60,968 bases of DNA. Source: a virus. The notes below the pieces were generated by a model. The model saw only the letters and a program-made list of their open reading frames with translations. It searched no databases and was not told where the DNA came from. A program made the position numbers and the translations under genes. Location: positions 1 through 60,968 of IMG/VR virus record IMGVR_UViG_3300010296_000008; one strand, given 5' to 3'. How positions within the stretch are numbered: position 1 is the stretch's first letter; each line of letters begins with the position of its first letter. This document shows positions 28,792 through 39,774 of this stretch, in pieces.

Positions 28792-31700
28792 ATGGCACTT
28801 ACCAGACTAGAGAATTTAATTTCCAGTAAGACTGGACGTTTTGTTTACGTTTCTCCTGATGACTTTAACGCATCGGATGATGTGAACAATAGGGGTAACT
28901 CTCCTACTAGACCCTTTAAGAGTATTCAGCGAGCTTTCTTAGAAGTCGCTAGATTCTCATATAAATCTGGTCCTGATAATGACCGATTTGACGAGTTTAC
29001 AGTGGTGCTGTCTCCTGGAGATCACTATATTGATAACCGTCCTGGTGTTGTAAGTGCCTCTCAGATTCCTGATTTCAATACCAATGTGAACTTCGATCTG
29101 GGTAACTCCCAGAACGATCTGTATAAGTTCAACTCTACTAGTGGTGGTGTTATTGTTCCCAGAGGTACTTCTCTGGTGGGTATGGATCTTAGAAAGACTA
29201 AGATTCGTCCTCTGTATGTGCCAAACCCAACTGATACTAGCATCCCACACACGTCCATCTTTAACGTGACGGGTGGTTGCTATTTCTGGCAATTCTCCAT
29301 TTTTGATGGTAAGCAGAAGGTCTACTTCGATACATCTGGTAATAAAGCAGATCCGACTTTCTCACACCACAAAATTACAATCTTTGAGTTTGCAGATGCT
29401 GAAGATCTGGAGCTCTTCTACGATAAGATTGGCGATGCATATAAGAATATGGTCGTCGATATCAACGTCGATGGCGCTATTGCTGAGACAGACCTGGAAA
29501 ACCGTATTGTGGGTCCGCTGTCTGACAAGAAGGTCATCGAGTCGATCACTCCTCAGGCACTGGGTGGCAACGCAACTGAAATTAGGGTCAAGACAAAAGC
29601 GCCTCACGGTTACTTTGTGGGTCAGTTTGTTACTATTGACGATACTGGACTGACCAATGATCTGCACGGTTCATTCCTGATCACTCGTCTGGATCCCGCT
29701 GATAACACTCTCTTCTACTATCGTGTTAACAGCAGTATCACTTCTTTGATCTCTGGTACAACATATACAACAGCTTCTCTTCCTCCGAACAGACTGAACG
29801 AGAACGCTATTGTTCAGGCAGAGATTGATACTGTTGACTCTGCATCTCCTTATATCTTTAACCTGTCGATTCGTTCTACCTGGGGTCTCTGCGGTATGCA
29901 CGCAGATGGTTCTAAGGTGACTGGTTTCAAGTCGATGGTGACTGCGCAGTACACTGGTGTGTCGCTGCAGAAAGACGACCGTGCATTTACCAAGTTTAAC
30001 GAAGAGACTGCACAGTTTGAATCAGCTTGGAACGGCGTTGCTGTTACCGATCCTGAAGAACTGTCTACTGGTTCGTTTGCTACAACTCCCTACCACACTG
30101 ATGGTAGAGCATACTTTAAGAATGAGTGGCGTAATGCTCACGTTCGACTGTCTAACGATGCATTCGTTCAGGCGGTGTCGATCTTCGCTGTGGGTTTTGC
30201 AGACCACTTCTTGATTGAGTCTGGTGCTGACATCTCGATCACCAACTCTAACTCTAACTTCGGTAACACCGCTCTGGATGCTATCGGTTACAAGGGTTTT
30301 GCTTTCTTCCAAGATAAGCACGGTTTTGTTACCGATATTGTTCCTCCCGAGACAATCGATCTTGACGATACCACTCAACCTCCTTACTATGGTATCGATA
30401 TTCTAGCTTCGAAAGAACCTTCTGGTTCTACTCGTGTATATCTGTCTGGTGAAGCTGAGGAAGTTTCTGATCCTGACAACACTCCTACTTACATCCTGCA
30501 GGATTATAAGATCGGCAGTAAGCGTCTGGACAGAATTTATGCCAAACTGGATCCCGACATCACCGCTGGTGAGTCTGGTCCTCAGGAGAAGTCTGCTCAG
30601 ATGTTCCCCTCTGGTTTTGACACCTACACAGTGAGCACTCTGTCCACCGCCACACAGTCGGTGCAGAATGCCCAGGGCGAGACGATCACCTATCGTGCCA
30701 CTATCTTCACCTGTCCTGAGTCACACGGTCTCTATACAGGCACCCCAGTGCGCCTGGTGCCCATTAGAACCAATTCTAGCGTCTCTGACGAACTGGTTAG
30801 ACTGCCTAAGGGTCTGGAACCCAATACGATCTACTACATCATCGCTCCTGGTCGCCACACAGCACCAGTTCCTCCCGATCAGACCTTCCCGACAGAAGAC
30901 CTGAACACCTTCCTGCTGGCAGCATCCGAGGATGACGCTGCTGCTGGTAACGCAATTCACATTCCTGAGGCACTGAACTCTGGTGTTCAAATTGAGATGT
31001 ATCAGTACATCTTTGATGTGAACCCGACTCCTTTCAAGTACAAAGTTACTGTTGCTGATCCTGCAACTAACGAGTTTACCCTGGAGTCTGCACACGTTTT
31101 TGATAAGGGTTTTGCTACCAAGGCAGCAACTCCTGTCTTCTTCCGTGCTAAGCCTGGTTCGCAACTGCCTGGTGGTATTGATGCGAACAAGATGTATTAT
31201 GCCATCTACGATAATACTGGTGGCAACATTAATAAGTTTAAGGTTGCGGAAACTGCAGCACTTGCTATTCAGGGTGGTGGTATTCCTTATTCCTTCACTT
31301 CCAGCGGTACTGTTGGTGTGAATGGTCAGGATGAGATCTATGTATTCTCCTGCAATACTAGACATCCCCTGAGATATGACCCCGAGATGACTGCATCTCC
31401 TGGTCGTAATGGTCTGTGGTATCTGAACGTTCTTAATACTACACAGCAACCTAACACAATCTTTACTCGTGTTTCTACACTTGATGAGTATGTCAACGAA
31501 GAAGTCATCACAACTTCCAACACCTACATCAAGCGTGTCAACGATCGCCGTAGGGAAGATGATCGTATCTACAGATTCAGATACGTTGTTCCTAAGGAAA
31601 TCGACAACGTGCGAGAGCCGCTGCTCGGTTATGTCCTTAAGGTCAGAACTGACGAAAATAGAAGACTGAGACCCCAGAGAGTTGTTCTGGAAGCTGTTGA

Positions 31701-34700
31701 CGGCACTCCTGATCTTCCTGTATTCTATGGCGAAAGTCCTACTATTGACCCTAATGGGGATAACTTAGAAATTCAGAATGACTATAACTATGATCCTTAT
31801 CTGACTGGCAATAGTAAGTCTCTGGTTTCCGACTGTGGCATCAAATTTACTATTGAGTCTGCTAGAGAGAAGCAAATTAATGGTGCTAATCGTATTGAAC
31901 TGACAGTCTTCGATCACACTATTAACACTAGTGTTGCTGCTGGTACAGCTCTGTCATCTGGTACAATCCTGACTGAAGTTAGACTGAACAGTGTTGCTGG
32001 TTCTGGATTCACTCTGGGTCTGTCTGTTGCTTGGTCTGGTTTCTCTGATAGTAGTGAAATTAGCGGTAGACTGCCTGTTGTTCATAAGGTTTATGTTGAG
32101 GGTGGCGTTACCCGTCTGATTCTGCGTAGTGATTTCTCTCTGCTGCAGTATCTCAAGTTCGATTCTGGTACTGCAACTATTCTTGCTAGCGGCGGTGCAA
32201 CTGGTATCCTGGCAGAGAAACCCAATGGCGGTCGTGACGACTTTACCGATTATGCTCAGGATCTGGGTAGACAGTATGTTATTCGTAATGCCCCTGTTTA
32301 CACTCTGACCCCTGGTGATTTTGTTCGTGACGAAGCTGATGGTAACCAGAAAGATTATAAGATCGTCAGTGTCGAAGATCTCGATGAGATTGAGAACACT
32401 TTCTATGTGTATCGTGTTAAGACTCTGCGTCGCAGAATCTACAACCAGCAGGATGGTATTTACTATCTGACTTGTCTGCGTGGTGACTTCTCTCCATCTG
32501 TTTCCGAGTTCAATAGCTTCAAGTTTGGTCATCCTACCGAAAGACTGTATCCTGAACTCTTTGCTGACGATCCACTGTGGTTTGACCCCGATGGTGATGG
32601 ATCGCAAGTTAAAGACGCTCCTTCTACCATCTCCGTTGCTGACAACTATGTCCACGGTCTTGTCGTTGCAAATGACAACAAGAACAGCATTACTAGAGAA
32701 GCAGTTGCTAACTTCCTGGAGAATATTGGTAGAGATTCTATTATTACTCTGGAAGCACAAGATGGTAAAGCTGTTGCCTCTCGTGAAGATCGTTTGATCG
32801 GTATTGAAGGTAATAGCACTGCTATTGCTGATCGCCGTATCTACGTTGAGTTGCGTCGTCCTTCTCAGGCACGTTCTGGTAACCACACCTTTGAATACAC
32901 TGGTTTCGGTCCTGGTAACTATTCTACTGCATTCCCCTCTAGACAGGAGTATGTGCTCTCTGATGATGAAGTCCTGTTCTCTCAGGCGAAGCGTCAAGAC
33001 GGTGGTGTGGTCTTCTACTCTGGTCTGAACGCTAATGGTGACCTGTTTGTGGGTAACCAGCGTATCAACGCTATCTCTGGTGAAGAAACTAAGATTGATG
33101 ATTCGATCCTGAGAGTTGCTGGTGAGAACGTTGACGAAGAGTCGAACACCAATGACATCACAGTTGATACTCTGACTGTCAATAATAAAGTCAAGTTTGA
33201 CCTGATTAATGACTTCCAGATCTCTGCACCTGGCGGTACATTCTTCTCCACCCCTGTTACGATTGAGGTGGGTGATCAGTTTGCTAACAGCAGCGATGAT
33301 CCTGGTTCTCTGACAATCAAGTCTGTTGCTAACACTGGTATTTCTAGTGTTGACCCTGCACTGGTTGAGACTGATATGGTCTTCAACCCTCCCTTCAAAC
33401 CGAATACTATTCAGTTTGCTGTTTGGGAACTCAATCCTAGAAACGTTTCTTCTGGTCTTACCTATTCGATTAAAGCATCTAAGGACAAGACAGTTCCTGC
33501 TTCTGAAAGCTTTAAGCAAGAAGGTACAATTGAATTCCGTGGTACTGAAACAGTTGGTGAAGCACATAGAATTGCTAACATCAACTACAACACCACGCTG
33601 GGTTGGATCTGGTGTCAGATTGGCGGTTTCCAACAGGGTGAAACTCCTTCTTATGGATGGAGAGAGTGGGGTCTGATTGGTGCTGATGCACTGACTACAT
33701 ACACCACTGGTGCTGGTTCTACTTCGACTGCTACAGGTAGCGATATGCGCCTGGGTGTCAACCTGAAGAACACTCGCGTTACCAACGGTAGTGTGGTTCC
33801 TCAGCAAACTCTGGACGTTGAGGGTTCTGGTATCTTCCGCAACTCTCTGTGGGTTGGTGGTGATAACTTGAACCCCGCAGGTATTCACGCTTTCCGTGTC
33901 TTCGATGACGACGGCAACGGTGTGGGTCGTGTTTCTATCAACACTGGTGATACTACCGAGGTTCAAGCGAATGTCGGTCTCTGGGTTGGTGGTGATGTTG
34001 TGGTTCGTGCTGCGAATGCTGGCACTGGCGAGGTTGAGTCTGTTGGCGGTGGTCAAACTGATGGCAACTTGACAATTGACGGCACACTGACAGCTCTTAG
34101 CAATGGTTCTCACGAACTGGTTGGTGACCTGACTGTTACTAAGGATCTGTATGTCCGTGGCGGTAACGCTAAGATGTATCGTCTTGATAGCGATACTACT
34201 ACAGATAACCTGCGCATTGATATCAAGCAAGATGATCTAGATCGCGCTAACAACTATGCTACCTTCCAAGGTCAGAACTTGGTTGTTGGTGATGCAGAAT
34301 GGAGCAATGATCATTTTGATGATGCTTCTACTGCGAAGCTTGTAATCAAAGCAGATGGTTCCGCTCGTATCGGTGATGCTGATGGCGGTATCCAGATGGA
34401 TCTCAACAGTAATGTGTCTATCGGTGAGGCAACTCCTGATGCTACACAAAGACTGTGGGTTAATGGTTCTACCAAGATCGAAATCAGCTCCACTGAGCAA
34501 ATCACTGTCTTTGATGGCACAGATCTGCGTCTTAAGATGGTGCCTACTGGTCAGATTGACTTTGTTGGTGATGGTACTGAATCTGATCCTAACTCCAGAA
34601 TGCACTCTACTGGTGCTCTGACTCTGGGTGATGATTTTACTGTCCGTAAGACAGATATCAATGCAGATATCACCTTCTTGATTGATTCTGCTACAGGTAA

Positions 34701-35274
34701 TACCACCATCGGTAATGATGCTGATGATAGTGGTACTCTGAGAGTCCACAGTACTGCACAATCTAATGATAATGACAGCGGTGCTGTTGTTGTTGACGGT
34801 GGAGTTGGTATTGCTAAGAATGTCAATCTTGGCGGTAATCTCGATGCTGATGGTAACATCACTGCAAATGGCGGTGGTCTAGATATTAATAATAATGGCA
34901 CCAACAACTTCAAGGTTGCTAGCGATGGTACCATTGATGTTAACCAAGTTACTGGTTACTTTACACCTACTGCTGGTCGTCGTTGGGATGAAGTTAGCGC
35001 TAACTCCAACCTGGAAGCAAACGTTAACTACTATGTGACTACATTTGGTGGTGCTAGTATCACCCTAACACTTCCTGCTACTGCGCAGAAGGGCGATCAG
35101 ATTCGTGTTCTTGACGTGACTGATGCTCTGACTTATAATAAGTCCATCATTATTTCTGCTGGCGTTCCTGTTCAGGGCGCTTCGGACGGTCAGTTAGTGA
35201 TCCAGACTCCTGGCGCTGGTTTTGGTCTTCTTTATATCAATGCACTTATCGGTTGGCGTTTAATTGAACTCTAA
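28792..35274 (+). CDS. Large virion structural protein, VrlC-like
   Basis: 2,160 residues. The N-terminus (RFVYVSPDDFNASDDVNNRGNSPTRPFKSIQRAFLEVARFSY in part) with a beta-helix-like start (VVLSPGDHYIDNRPG, GGVIVPRGTSLVGMDLRKTKIRP) is the type found in cyanophage structural proteins annotated as VrlC. The middle is a long series of beta domains. The last 500 residues contain fibre-like beta repeats (GNLTIDGTLTALSNGSHELVGDLTVTKDLYV in part, GAVVVDGGVGIAKNVNLGGNLDADGNI in part) and an end domain (SITLTLPATAQKGDQIRVLD). A baseplate or fibre component is likely. Codon use is unusually rich in CTG and GGT, consistent with high expression. Confidence 0.7.
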   Translation: MALTRLENLISSKTGRFVYVSPDDFNASDDVNNRGNSPTRPFKSIQRAFLEVARFSYKSGPDNDRFDEFTVVLSPGDHYIDNRPGVVSASQIPDFNTNVNFDLGNSQNDLYKFNSTSGGVIVPRGTSLVGMDLRKTKIRPLYVPNPTDTSIPHTSIFNVTGGCYFWQFSIFDGKQKVYFDTSGNKADPTFSHHKITIFEFADAEDLELFYDKIGDAYKNMVVDINVDGAIAETDLENRIVGPLSDKKVIESITPQALGGNATEIRVKTKAPHGYFVGQFVTIDDTGLTNDLHGSFLITRLDPADNTLFYYRVNSSITSLISGTTYTTASLPPNRLNENAIVQAEIDTVDSASPYIFNLSIRSTWGLCGMHADGSKVTGFKSMVTAQYTGVSLQKDDRAFTKFNEETAQFESAWNGVAVTDPEELSTGSFATTPYHTDGRAYFKNEWRNAHVRLSNDAFVQAVSIFAVGFADHFLIESGADISITNSNSNFGNTALDAIGYKGFAFFQDKHGFVTDIVPPETIDLDDTTQPPYYGIDILASKEPSGSTRVYLSGEAEEVSDPDNTPTYILQDYKIGSKRLDRIYAKLDPDITAGESGPQEKSAQMFPSGFDTYTVSTLSTATQSVQNAQGETITYRATIFTCPESHGLYTGTPVRLVPIRTNSSVSDELVRLPKGLEPNTIYYIIAPGRHTAPVPPDQTFPTEDLNTFLLAASEDDAAAGNAIHIPEALNSGVQIEMYQYIFDVNPTPFKYKVTVADPATNEFTLESAHVFDKGFATKAATPVFFRAKPGSQLPGGIDANKMYYAIYDNTGGNINKFKVAETAALAIQGGGIPYSFTSSGTVGVNGQDEIYVFSCNTRHPLRYDPEMTASPGRNGLWYLNVLNTTQQPNTIFTRVSTLDEYVNEEVITTSNTYIKRVNDRRREDDRIYRFRYVVPKEIDNVREPLLGYVLKVRTDENRRLRPQRVVLEAVDGTPDLPVFYGESPTIDPNGDNLEIQNDYNYDPYLTGNSKSLVSDCGIKFTIESAREKQINGANRIELTVFDHTINTSVAAGTALSSGTILTEVRLNSVAGSGFTLGLSVAWSGFSDSSEISGRLPVVHKVYVEGGVTRLILRSDFSLLQYLKFDSGTATILASGGATGILAEKPNGGRDDFTDYAQDLGRQYVIRNAPVYTLTPGDFVRDEADGNQKDYKIVSVEDLDEIENTFYVYRVKTLRRRIYNQQDGIYYLTCLRGDFSPSVSEFNSFKFGHPTERLYPELFADDPLWFDPDGDGSQVKDAPSTISVADNYVHGLVVANDNKNSITREAVANFLENIGRDSIITLEAQDGKAVASREDRLIGIEGNSTAIADRRIYVELRRPSQARSGNHTFEYTGFGPGNYSTAFPSRQEYVLSDDEVLFSQAKRQDGGVVFYSGLNANGDLFVGNQRINAISGEETKIDDSILRVAGENVDEESNTNDITVDTLTVNNKVKFDLINDFQISAPGGTFFSTPVTIEVGDQFANSSDDPGSLTIKSVANTGISSVDPALVETDMVFNPPFKPNTIQFAVWELNPRNVSSGLTYSIKASKDKTVPASESFKQEGTIEFRGTETVGEAHRIANINYNTTLGWIWCQIGGFQQGETPSYGWREWGLIGADALTTYTTGAGSTSTATGSDMRLGVNLKNTRVTNGSVVPQQTLDVEGSGIFRNSLWVGGDNLNPAGIHAFRVFDDDGNGVGRVSINTGDTTEVQANVGLWVGGDVVVRAANAGTGEVESVGGGQTDGNLTIDGTLTALSNGSHELVGDLTVTKDLYVRGGNAKMYRLDSDTTTDNLRIDIKQDDLDRANNYATFQGQNLVVGDAEWSNDHFDDASTAKLVIKADGSARIGDADGGIQMDLNSNVSIGEATPDATQRLWVNGSTKIEISSTEQITVFDGTDLRLKMVPTGQIDFVGDGTESDPNSRMHSTGALTLGDDFTVRKTDINADITFLIDSATGNTTIGNDADDSGTLRVHSTAQSNDNDSGAVVVDGGVGIAKNVNLGGNLDADGNITANGGGLDINNNGTNNFKVASDGTIDVNQVTGYFTPTAGRRWDEVSANSNLEANVNYYVTTFGGASITLTLPATAQKGDQIRVLDVTDALTYNKSIIISAGVPVQGASDGQLVIQTPGAGFGLLYINALIGWRLIEL

Positions 35275-36065
35275 TGGGAAAAAATCTAGCAGAAGTTCGC
35301 GGATTTAAAAATGCCGCGATTGGTACAATTATGGCGTGGACTGGGGGGAATGGCGACGTTCCCCACGGATGGATAGAATGTGATGGTGGTACGTATAGTA
35401 ATGATCAATATCCTCTGTTAAAAGAGGTTATTGGATACACGTATGGTGGATCTGATGCATCTAGTACATTTTCAGTTCCTAGCTTGAATAATGGTAAGGT
35501 GCCTTTTCATAAAGGAGGAACCTATAGCGGAACTGGTGGTACCAATAGTGGTAATGTTGGTTTGTATGCTGCCTGGAACGTAGACGGTAAACCAAACAAA
35601 ACAATCACATACGGTCAGTCGGCGTTCAGCAGCAGCTCTATGTGGTCTAAAACTGCATATGTGCAACCTAGGGTTATGTCCTTGGAGAATATGCCAGCAC
35701 ACGGACATAACGTTATCGTTAATAATGTTAATTCCCAGCACGGTGGTACTCCTAGTGCTGAAGAAGGTGGTACAAAATTTCAAACTGCTCGTACTGGTTT
35801 GAATACTGATGGTTTTCTAAGATATACTCCTAGAGTTGGTTGTCCTAACGATGATCAAAACAATCGATTTAGCGTTCCTTCTGGTGCACATAACCACAGC
35901 TCTATCTCATACTCTATGTCTGCTGGATCTTTAGGAGTTCCTCAATATTCTAACAATTATAATAGCGACAATATCTCCCTAAATAATAATCCAGGCTTAG
36001 GAAGTGCTGGTTTGGACTTTACTCCTCCTTATCAAACTGCGATATACATCATCAAAGCATTCTAA
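35274..36065 (+). CDS. Tail collar domain protein 1
   Basis: 263 residues. The segment AAIGTIMAWTGGNGDVPHGWIECDGGTYSNDQYPLLKEVIGYTYGG with STFSVPSLNNGKVPF is the phage tail collar domain (short tail fibre, T4 gp12 type), and the end PPYQTAIYIIKAF is its usual final strand. The middle is Gly, Ser and Asn-rich with HGHNV and AHNH histidines that in T4 gp12 and similar trimeric fibres bind iron or zinc. The stop of the previous gene overlaps its ATG (TAATG), and the same coupling repeats for the next two collar genes. Confidence 0.82.
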   Translation: MGKNLAEVRGFKNAAIGTIMAWTGGNGDVPHGWIECDGGTYSNDQYPLLKEVIGYTYGGSDASSTFSVPSLNNGKVPFHKGGTYSGTGGTNSGNVGLYAAWNVDGKPNKTITYGQSAFSSSSMWSKTAYVQPRVMSLENMPAHGHNVIVNNVNSQHGGTPSAEEGGTKFQTARTGLNTDGFLRYTPRVGCPNDDQNNRFSVPSGAHNHSSISYSMSAGSLGVPQYSNNYNSDNISLNNNPGLGSAGLDFTPPYQTAIYIIKAF

Positions 36066-36949
36066 TGGCAAAAGTATATTCTAAAGTTAAAGGTGCTCAA
36101 GGTGTTGCCCCAGGGGTTATTGTCCCTTTTTCTAGAGAATGTCAGACTGATAATGAGCGAGAGGAAAGAGTTCCTGGTGGTTATTTGAGATGTGACGGTA
36201 GAGTTTACCAAGCAAGAGATTATCCTTCTCTCGCGAGAGTTATTGGCGTTGGTTCTACTGGTGGTGGATCTGTTGGTGGATGTAAATTTCCTCCTGGTCT
36301 TTCTGGTACTACATTATTAAATCCTTCTTTTGATGCCGATGGTAATTTTACTGGAGGTACATTTGCAGTCCCTAATTTAGGATGTAAAGTTTTAGTTCCC
36401 AGTAGTATTGCTGGTCAACAGTTTGTTGGCAACACGAGGATGTCTGGATCTGGAATTTATGAGAGAGCTGGTATTGGATATCGTGCAATTATTCAATCAG
36501 TAGCGAATAGTTCTTTTAATGGTTCAATTAATGAATCATCATACACCTCATCTATGAGTGGTACTCCATCGTTATCTGTTAGCGGTCAAACATTGAGTAC
36601 AGCATCATTATCTCAATCTAATATTGCTGCTCACGACCACAATTTTTCGTGGAGAGAATCTGATGTTAGAGAAGTTGGTGTTGATACAAATCTCCAAGAT
36701 AATGTAAAAATCGATCTTAGTGGTGTTTTGGTTGAAACTTTTCCTATTGAACACAATGGAGCAGACGTTGTTCATAACCACACGCTTTCAGGATCTGGAA
36801 TTTCCCAAAATCTGAGTTTTACTAGAGATCCTGTAACGATTTCTTTTGCTGGATCTACTGCACAAGCAAACGTGCTTGCGGATTCTAGAGAAAGTCTAGA
36901 TCACGTAACAACACCCTATATGATCGTCGAGTATATTATTAAATTCTAA
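36065..36949 (+). CDS. Tail collar domain protein 2
   Basis: 294 residues with a second collar layout: GVAPGVIVPFSRE, PGGYLRCDGRVYQARDYPSLARVIG, GTFAVPNLGCKVLVPSS and a final TTPYMIVEYIIKF. Between them are Ser/Gly-rich strands with AAHDHNFSW and HNGADVVHNHTLSG histidine pairs similar to metal-binding sites in trimeric short fibres. The sequence differs strongly from collar proteins 1 and 3, so this is an old paralogous array and not a recent duplication. Confidence 0.8.
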   Translation: MAKVYSKVKGAQGVAPGVIVPFSRECQTDNEREERVPGGYLRCDGRVYQARDYPSLARVIGVGSTGGGSVGGCKFPPGLSGTTLLNPSFDADGNFTGGTFAVPNLGCKVLVPSSIAGQQFVGNTRMSGSGIYERAGIGYRAIIQSVANSSFNGSINESSYTSSMSGTPSLSVSGQTLSTASLSQSNIAAHDHNFSWRESDVREVGVDTNLQDNVKIDLSGVLVETFPIEHNGADVVHNHTLSGSGISQNLSFTRDPVTISFAGSTAQANVLADSRESLDHVTTPYMIVEYIIKF

Positions 36950-39771
36950 TGTCTAAGTATTACTCACAAACTAATCCCCAGTGGACGGGAGTTCAGGTCG
37001 GCACCATTGCTATGATGCCGAAAGATTCTGGTGGAAACTATTATGCTCCTCCTGGTTGGCAAGAATGTAACGGCAGAAGCTTGAATCCTAACGAATTTCT
37101 TGCACTGTATCAAATTATTGGTAATACTTACGGGGGTAATGCTGGAACAGAGAGTGCATACCCAAATATTACAGGAGCATTTAATGTTCCTGATTTAAGA
37201 GATAGAAGAGCTATTGGTACTGGTAGACTCAGACCAGAAGATGCATCTTCTCCTGATTTATCTACAGCACACGATTCTGGAGATTCTGACACTTGTGGCA
37301 CAAAAGGTGGTCAGAATGTCTTGAGAATTCCTGACGTTCAATCAAGAGTTCAAGTTGTTGGCAATCCTACAATTAACTATAACACTAGTAGAACAGGACA
37401 ATCTTCGGTTAGATTGAGCGGTGGCAATGTCAGTGTTAATTCTGGTGCTTTGTCTAATCACACTGCTAGTCAGGCACCAAGTCATAATCACGGTCAAGCA
37501 AAAAGTACTCGTGCTAAGCCTGGTGGCAATACTGATGTTGACAGAACAGATCCTGGTTCTGGTGATACTGGATGGAAATATAATCCCAGTGGTGGTCCTT
37601 CTTATGGTCCTTGGCCAACTCAACTTGGCAATTCGCAACCTCACTCCCATTGGATTTCATTTAAAACTAGTATTACAGGTACTGTTTCGTACCATAGAGG
37701 GTGGGGTGATTCTATTGGCAATCGAGGACAGAACTCTCACTTAGGAGCACCAAGTGCTGCACTTGGTTTTAATGGTTGGTACGAACAATATTGTTTGTAT
37801 GCCAATAATCAAAATGAAGGTAATATCAGTATTAATAATGGCGCTTGTACTATTTCCCCATCGCATAATCAATTAGCAGGTAACCTACCACAACAAAGTG
37901 TTGACGCAACTCAGTGTGCTTTTCAGGTTGGTGTCACGATTGGTTTAGACAATGATCCAGAAATCAAACCTACTTATCAAGAAACCGCTTATATGATTTT
38001 CTTGGGTGTGAGCAGCACAGCTTATACTGCTCCACCTCCTCCTGTTGACACTGGTGATAACATTCCCGATGCATTTGGTCCTTTCAACGTTCAAACCGCA
38101 TCAGAATCTGGCACTCAAAGTGTAAGCTTCACGATAACTGGTTGTGATGCTGTTTATGATTTTACAGTTATCGTAGAAAAGACAGGTGGCGCAGATGTTG
38201 GATCTACACCTATCAATCTGGGCGGTACTGGAACCAATACCAAATCTGGATATAGAGTTGGTGATAATGTTTCTATGGTTCTTGAGGGACCTGCTAGCGG
38301 TGGTACCACTGCTGAGTATTCAATCAAGATGTATAATGGAGCATTACTGGTCCAAACTGGATATGCAAACGTTACTTATGCAGCAGCTCCCACTATCTCT
38401 TTCTCTGCTCAACCCGATTTCGTTGAGAGTGGAGACCCTTCGAACCTTACATTTGTCTCACTAGGAGCTACTTCTGTTGTAAGTAGCAACTTTGGTGCGA
38501 CAAATCCTACTGGGCAAACTATCGAAGTATCACCCACATCTACTACCACGTATACAATCACACTTTCTAATGCTTTTGGGTCATCTACTGCAAATACAGA
38601 AGTTGTTGTTGATGTTCCTGCGGCACCTGTTATCAATTTGAGTGTTACTCCTAGCACGATTACTGAAGGGCAAACTGCTAATGTCACATATAGTTCTTAT
38701 AACGCCACTACATTTGTGACATCTAACATCCCTGGAGTCAGTAGTCCTACATATGGAACTGCTGATGTTACTCCCACTGTAACTACAACTTATAGTGTCG
38801 AGTTGAGTAATGCTTATGGATCAACTACGGAATCTGTGGTATTGACTGTTGAACCAGTGCCTCTTCCGACTATTGACTTCTCTCTATCTGGATCTCTTAG
38901 TGTTAATGTTGGAGAGAGTACACCTCTTAAACCTCGTGTGACTGGTGCAACTAGCATTGTTTATAGTTCTTCTCCTGCAGATTCTGGATGGGATGGTTTA
39001 ACTAGTTTGACTGGTGCGGATTACTTTGTAACACCAACGGCAACTGCAGTTTATACAGTTGCAGCAACTAACAGTAGTGGTACCACTACAGAGAGTGTAA
39101 CAGTTTCTGTGACGCAGCTGCCTACAGTTACTATCACTTCTAATCCCTCTGTGTTGGAGATTGGTAGTGGTGCGACAAACCCCGTCTCTCAGTCTACAAT
39201 TACTTGGAGTAGTACAGACGCAACAACTGTTGTTTCTTCTACCTTCGGTGCAAGCGCTGTTAGTGGATCTACTACAGTTTCGCCAACAGAGACGACAGAC
39301 TATACTATAGTTGTTTCTGGTCCTGCTGGGCAGGGTCAAGGTACTACTACCGTTACTGTGAATTGTACTTCTGGTACTGGCACTACATCAGCTGGATATG
39401 CAAATACAGTTTATGGTTATCTTAAGATGAATGATGGCACATTAATATACCAAACCTACTATGTGACTAGCACAATTTCTTCCTGGCATACACAAATTGC
39501 TAAGGGAACCACAACATATCTGCAAGTCTTTAACCAAATTCTGACATCTTATGCTAATATACTAGACAGAAAACCAGAGGATTCTTCGTTTGATTATTGG
39601 GTTAACCAATTTGTTAACGATAGCATTGTGACTTTATCTGATTTGAACCAATCAATTTCTGATAACGCCAATGGTATTGGAGTTGGTGCCAGTAATGAAC
39701 TCGCTCTGAGAGCACCCTACGGTGGTCTCGAAGGCAATTATAACGAGTGTGGAGTTGCTATTTTCCCTTGA
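36949..39771 (+). CDS. Tail collar protein 3 with Ig-like repeats and C-terminal DUF4214
   Basis: 940 residues. Residues 1-370 are a collar protein (GVQVGTIAMMPKDSGGN, PGWQECNGRSLNPNEFLALYQIIGNTYGG, FNVPDLRDRRAIGTG, QETAYMIFLGV). About residues 480-800 carry at least four Ig-like repeats with the pattern SxPxxITEGQTANVTYSSYNAT, VTPTVTTTYSVELSNAYGST. The last 90 residues match DUF4214: VFNQILTSYANILDRKPEDSSFDYWVNQF. DUF4214 is known from bacterial surface and S-layer-associated proteins. The combination suggests a fibre that presents carbohydrate- or protein-binding modules beyond the collar. Confidence 0.8.
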   Translation: MSKYYSQTNPQWTGVQVGTIAMMPKDSGGNYYAPPGWQECNGRSLNPNEFLALYQIIGNTYGGNAGTESAYPNITGAFNVPDLRDRRAIGTGRLRPEDASSPDLSTAHDSGDSDTCGTKGGQNVLRIPDVQSRVQVVGNPTINYNTSRTGQSSVRLSGGNVSVNSGALSNHTASQAPSHNHGQAKSTRAKPGGNTDVDRTDPGSGDTGWKYNPSGGPSYGPWPTQLGNSQPHSHWISFKTSITGTVSYHRGWGDSIGNRGQNSHLGAPSAALGFNGWYEQYCLYANNQNEGNISINNGACTISPSHNQLAGNLPQQSVDATQCAFQVGVTIGLDNDPEIKPTYQETAYMIFLGVSSTAYTAPPPPVDTGDNIPDAFGPFNVQTASESGTQSVSFTITGCDAVYDFTVIVEKTGGADVGSTPINLGGTGTNTKSGYRVGDNVSMVLEGPASGGTTAEYSIKMYNGALLVQTGYANVTYAAAPTISFSAQPDFVESGDPSNLTFVSLGATSVVSSNFGATNPTGQTIEVSPTSTTTYTITLSNAFGSSTANTEVVVDVPAAPVINLSVTPSTITEGQTANVTYSSYNATTFVTSNIPGVSSPTYGTADVTPTVTTTYSVELSNAYGSTTESVVLTVEPVPLPTIDFSLSGSLSVNVGESTPLKPRVTGATSIVYSSSPADSGWDGLTSLTGADYFVTPTATAVYTVAATNSSGTTTESVTVSVTQLPTVTITSNPSVLEIGSGATNPVSQSTITWSSTDATTVVSSTFGASAVSGSTTVSPTETTDYTIVVSGPAGQGQGTTTVTVNCTSGTGTTSAGYANTVYGYLKMNDGTLIYQTYYVTSTISSWHTQIAKGTTTYLQVFNQILTSYANILDRKPEDSSFDYWVNQFVNDSIVTLSDLNQSISDNANGIGVGASNELALRAPYGGLEGNYNECGVAIFP

Positions 39772-39774
39772 TTT

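Noticed and set aside
31954-34230. 758-codon open frame on the minus strand inside the VrlC-like gene
   Set aside because: It is exactly opposite a strongly supported gene. Its translation is Ser/Thr/Ile/Asn/Arg-rich without motifs, as expected for the antisense of CTG- and GGT-rich codons, and it has no promoter or ribosome binding site of its own.
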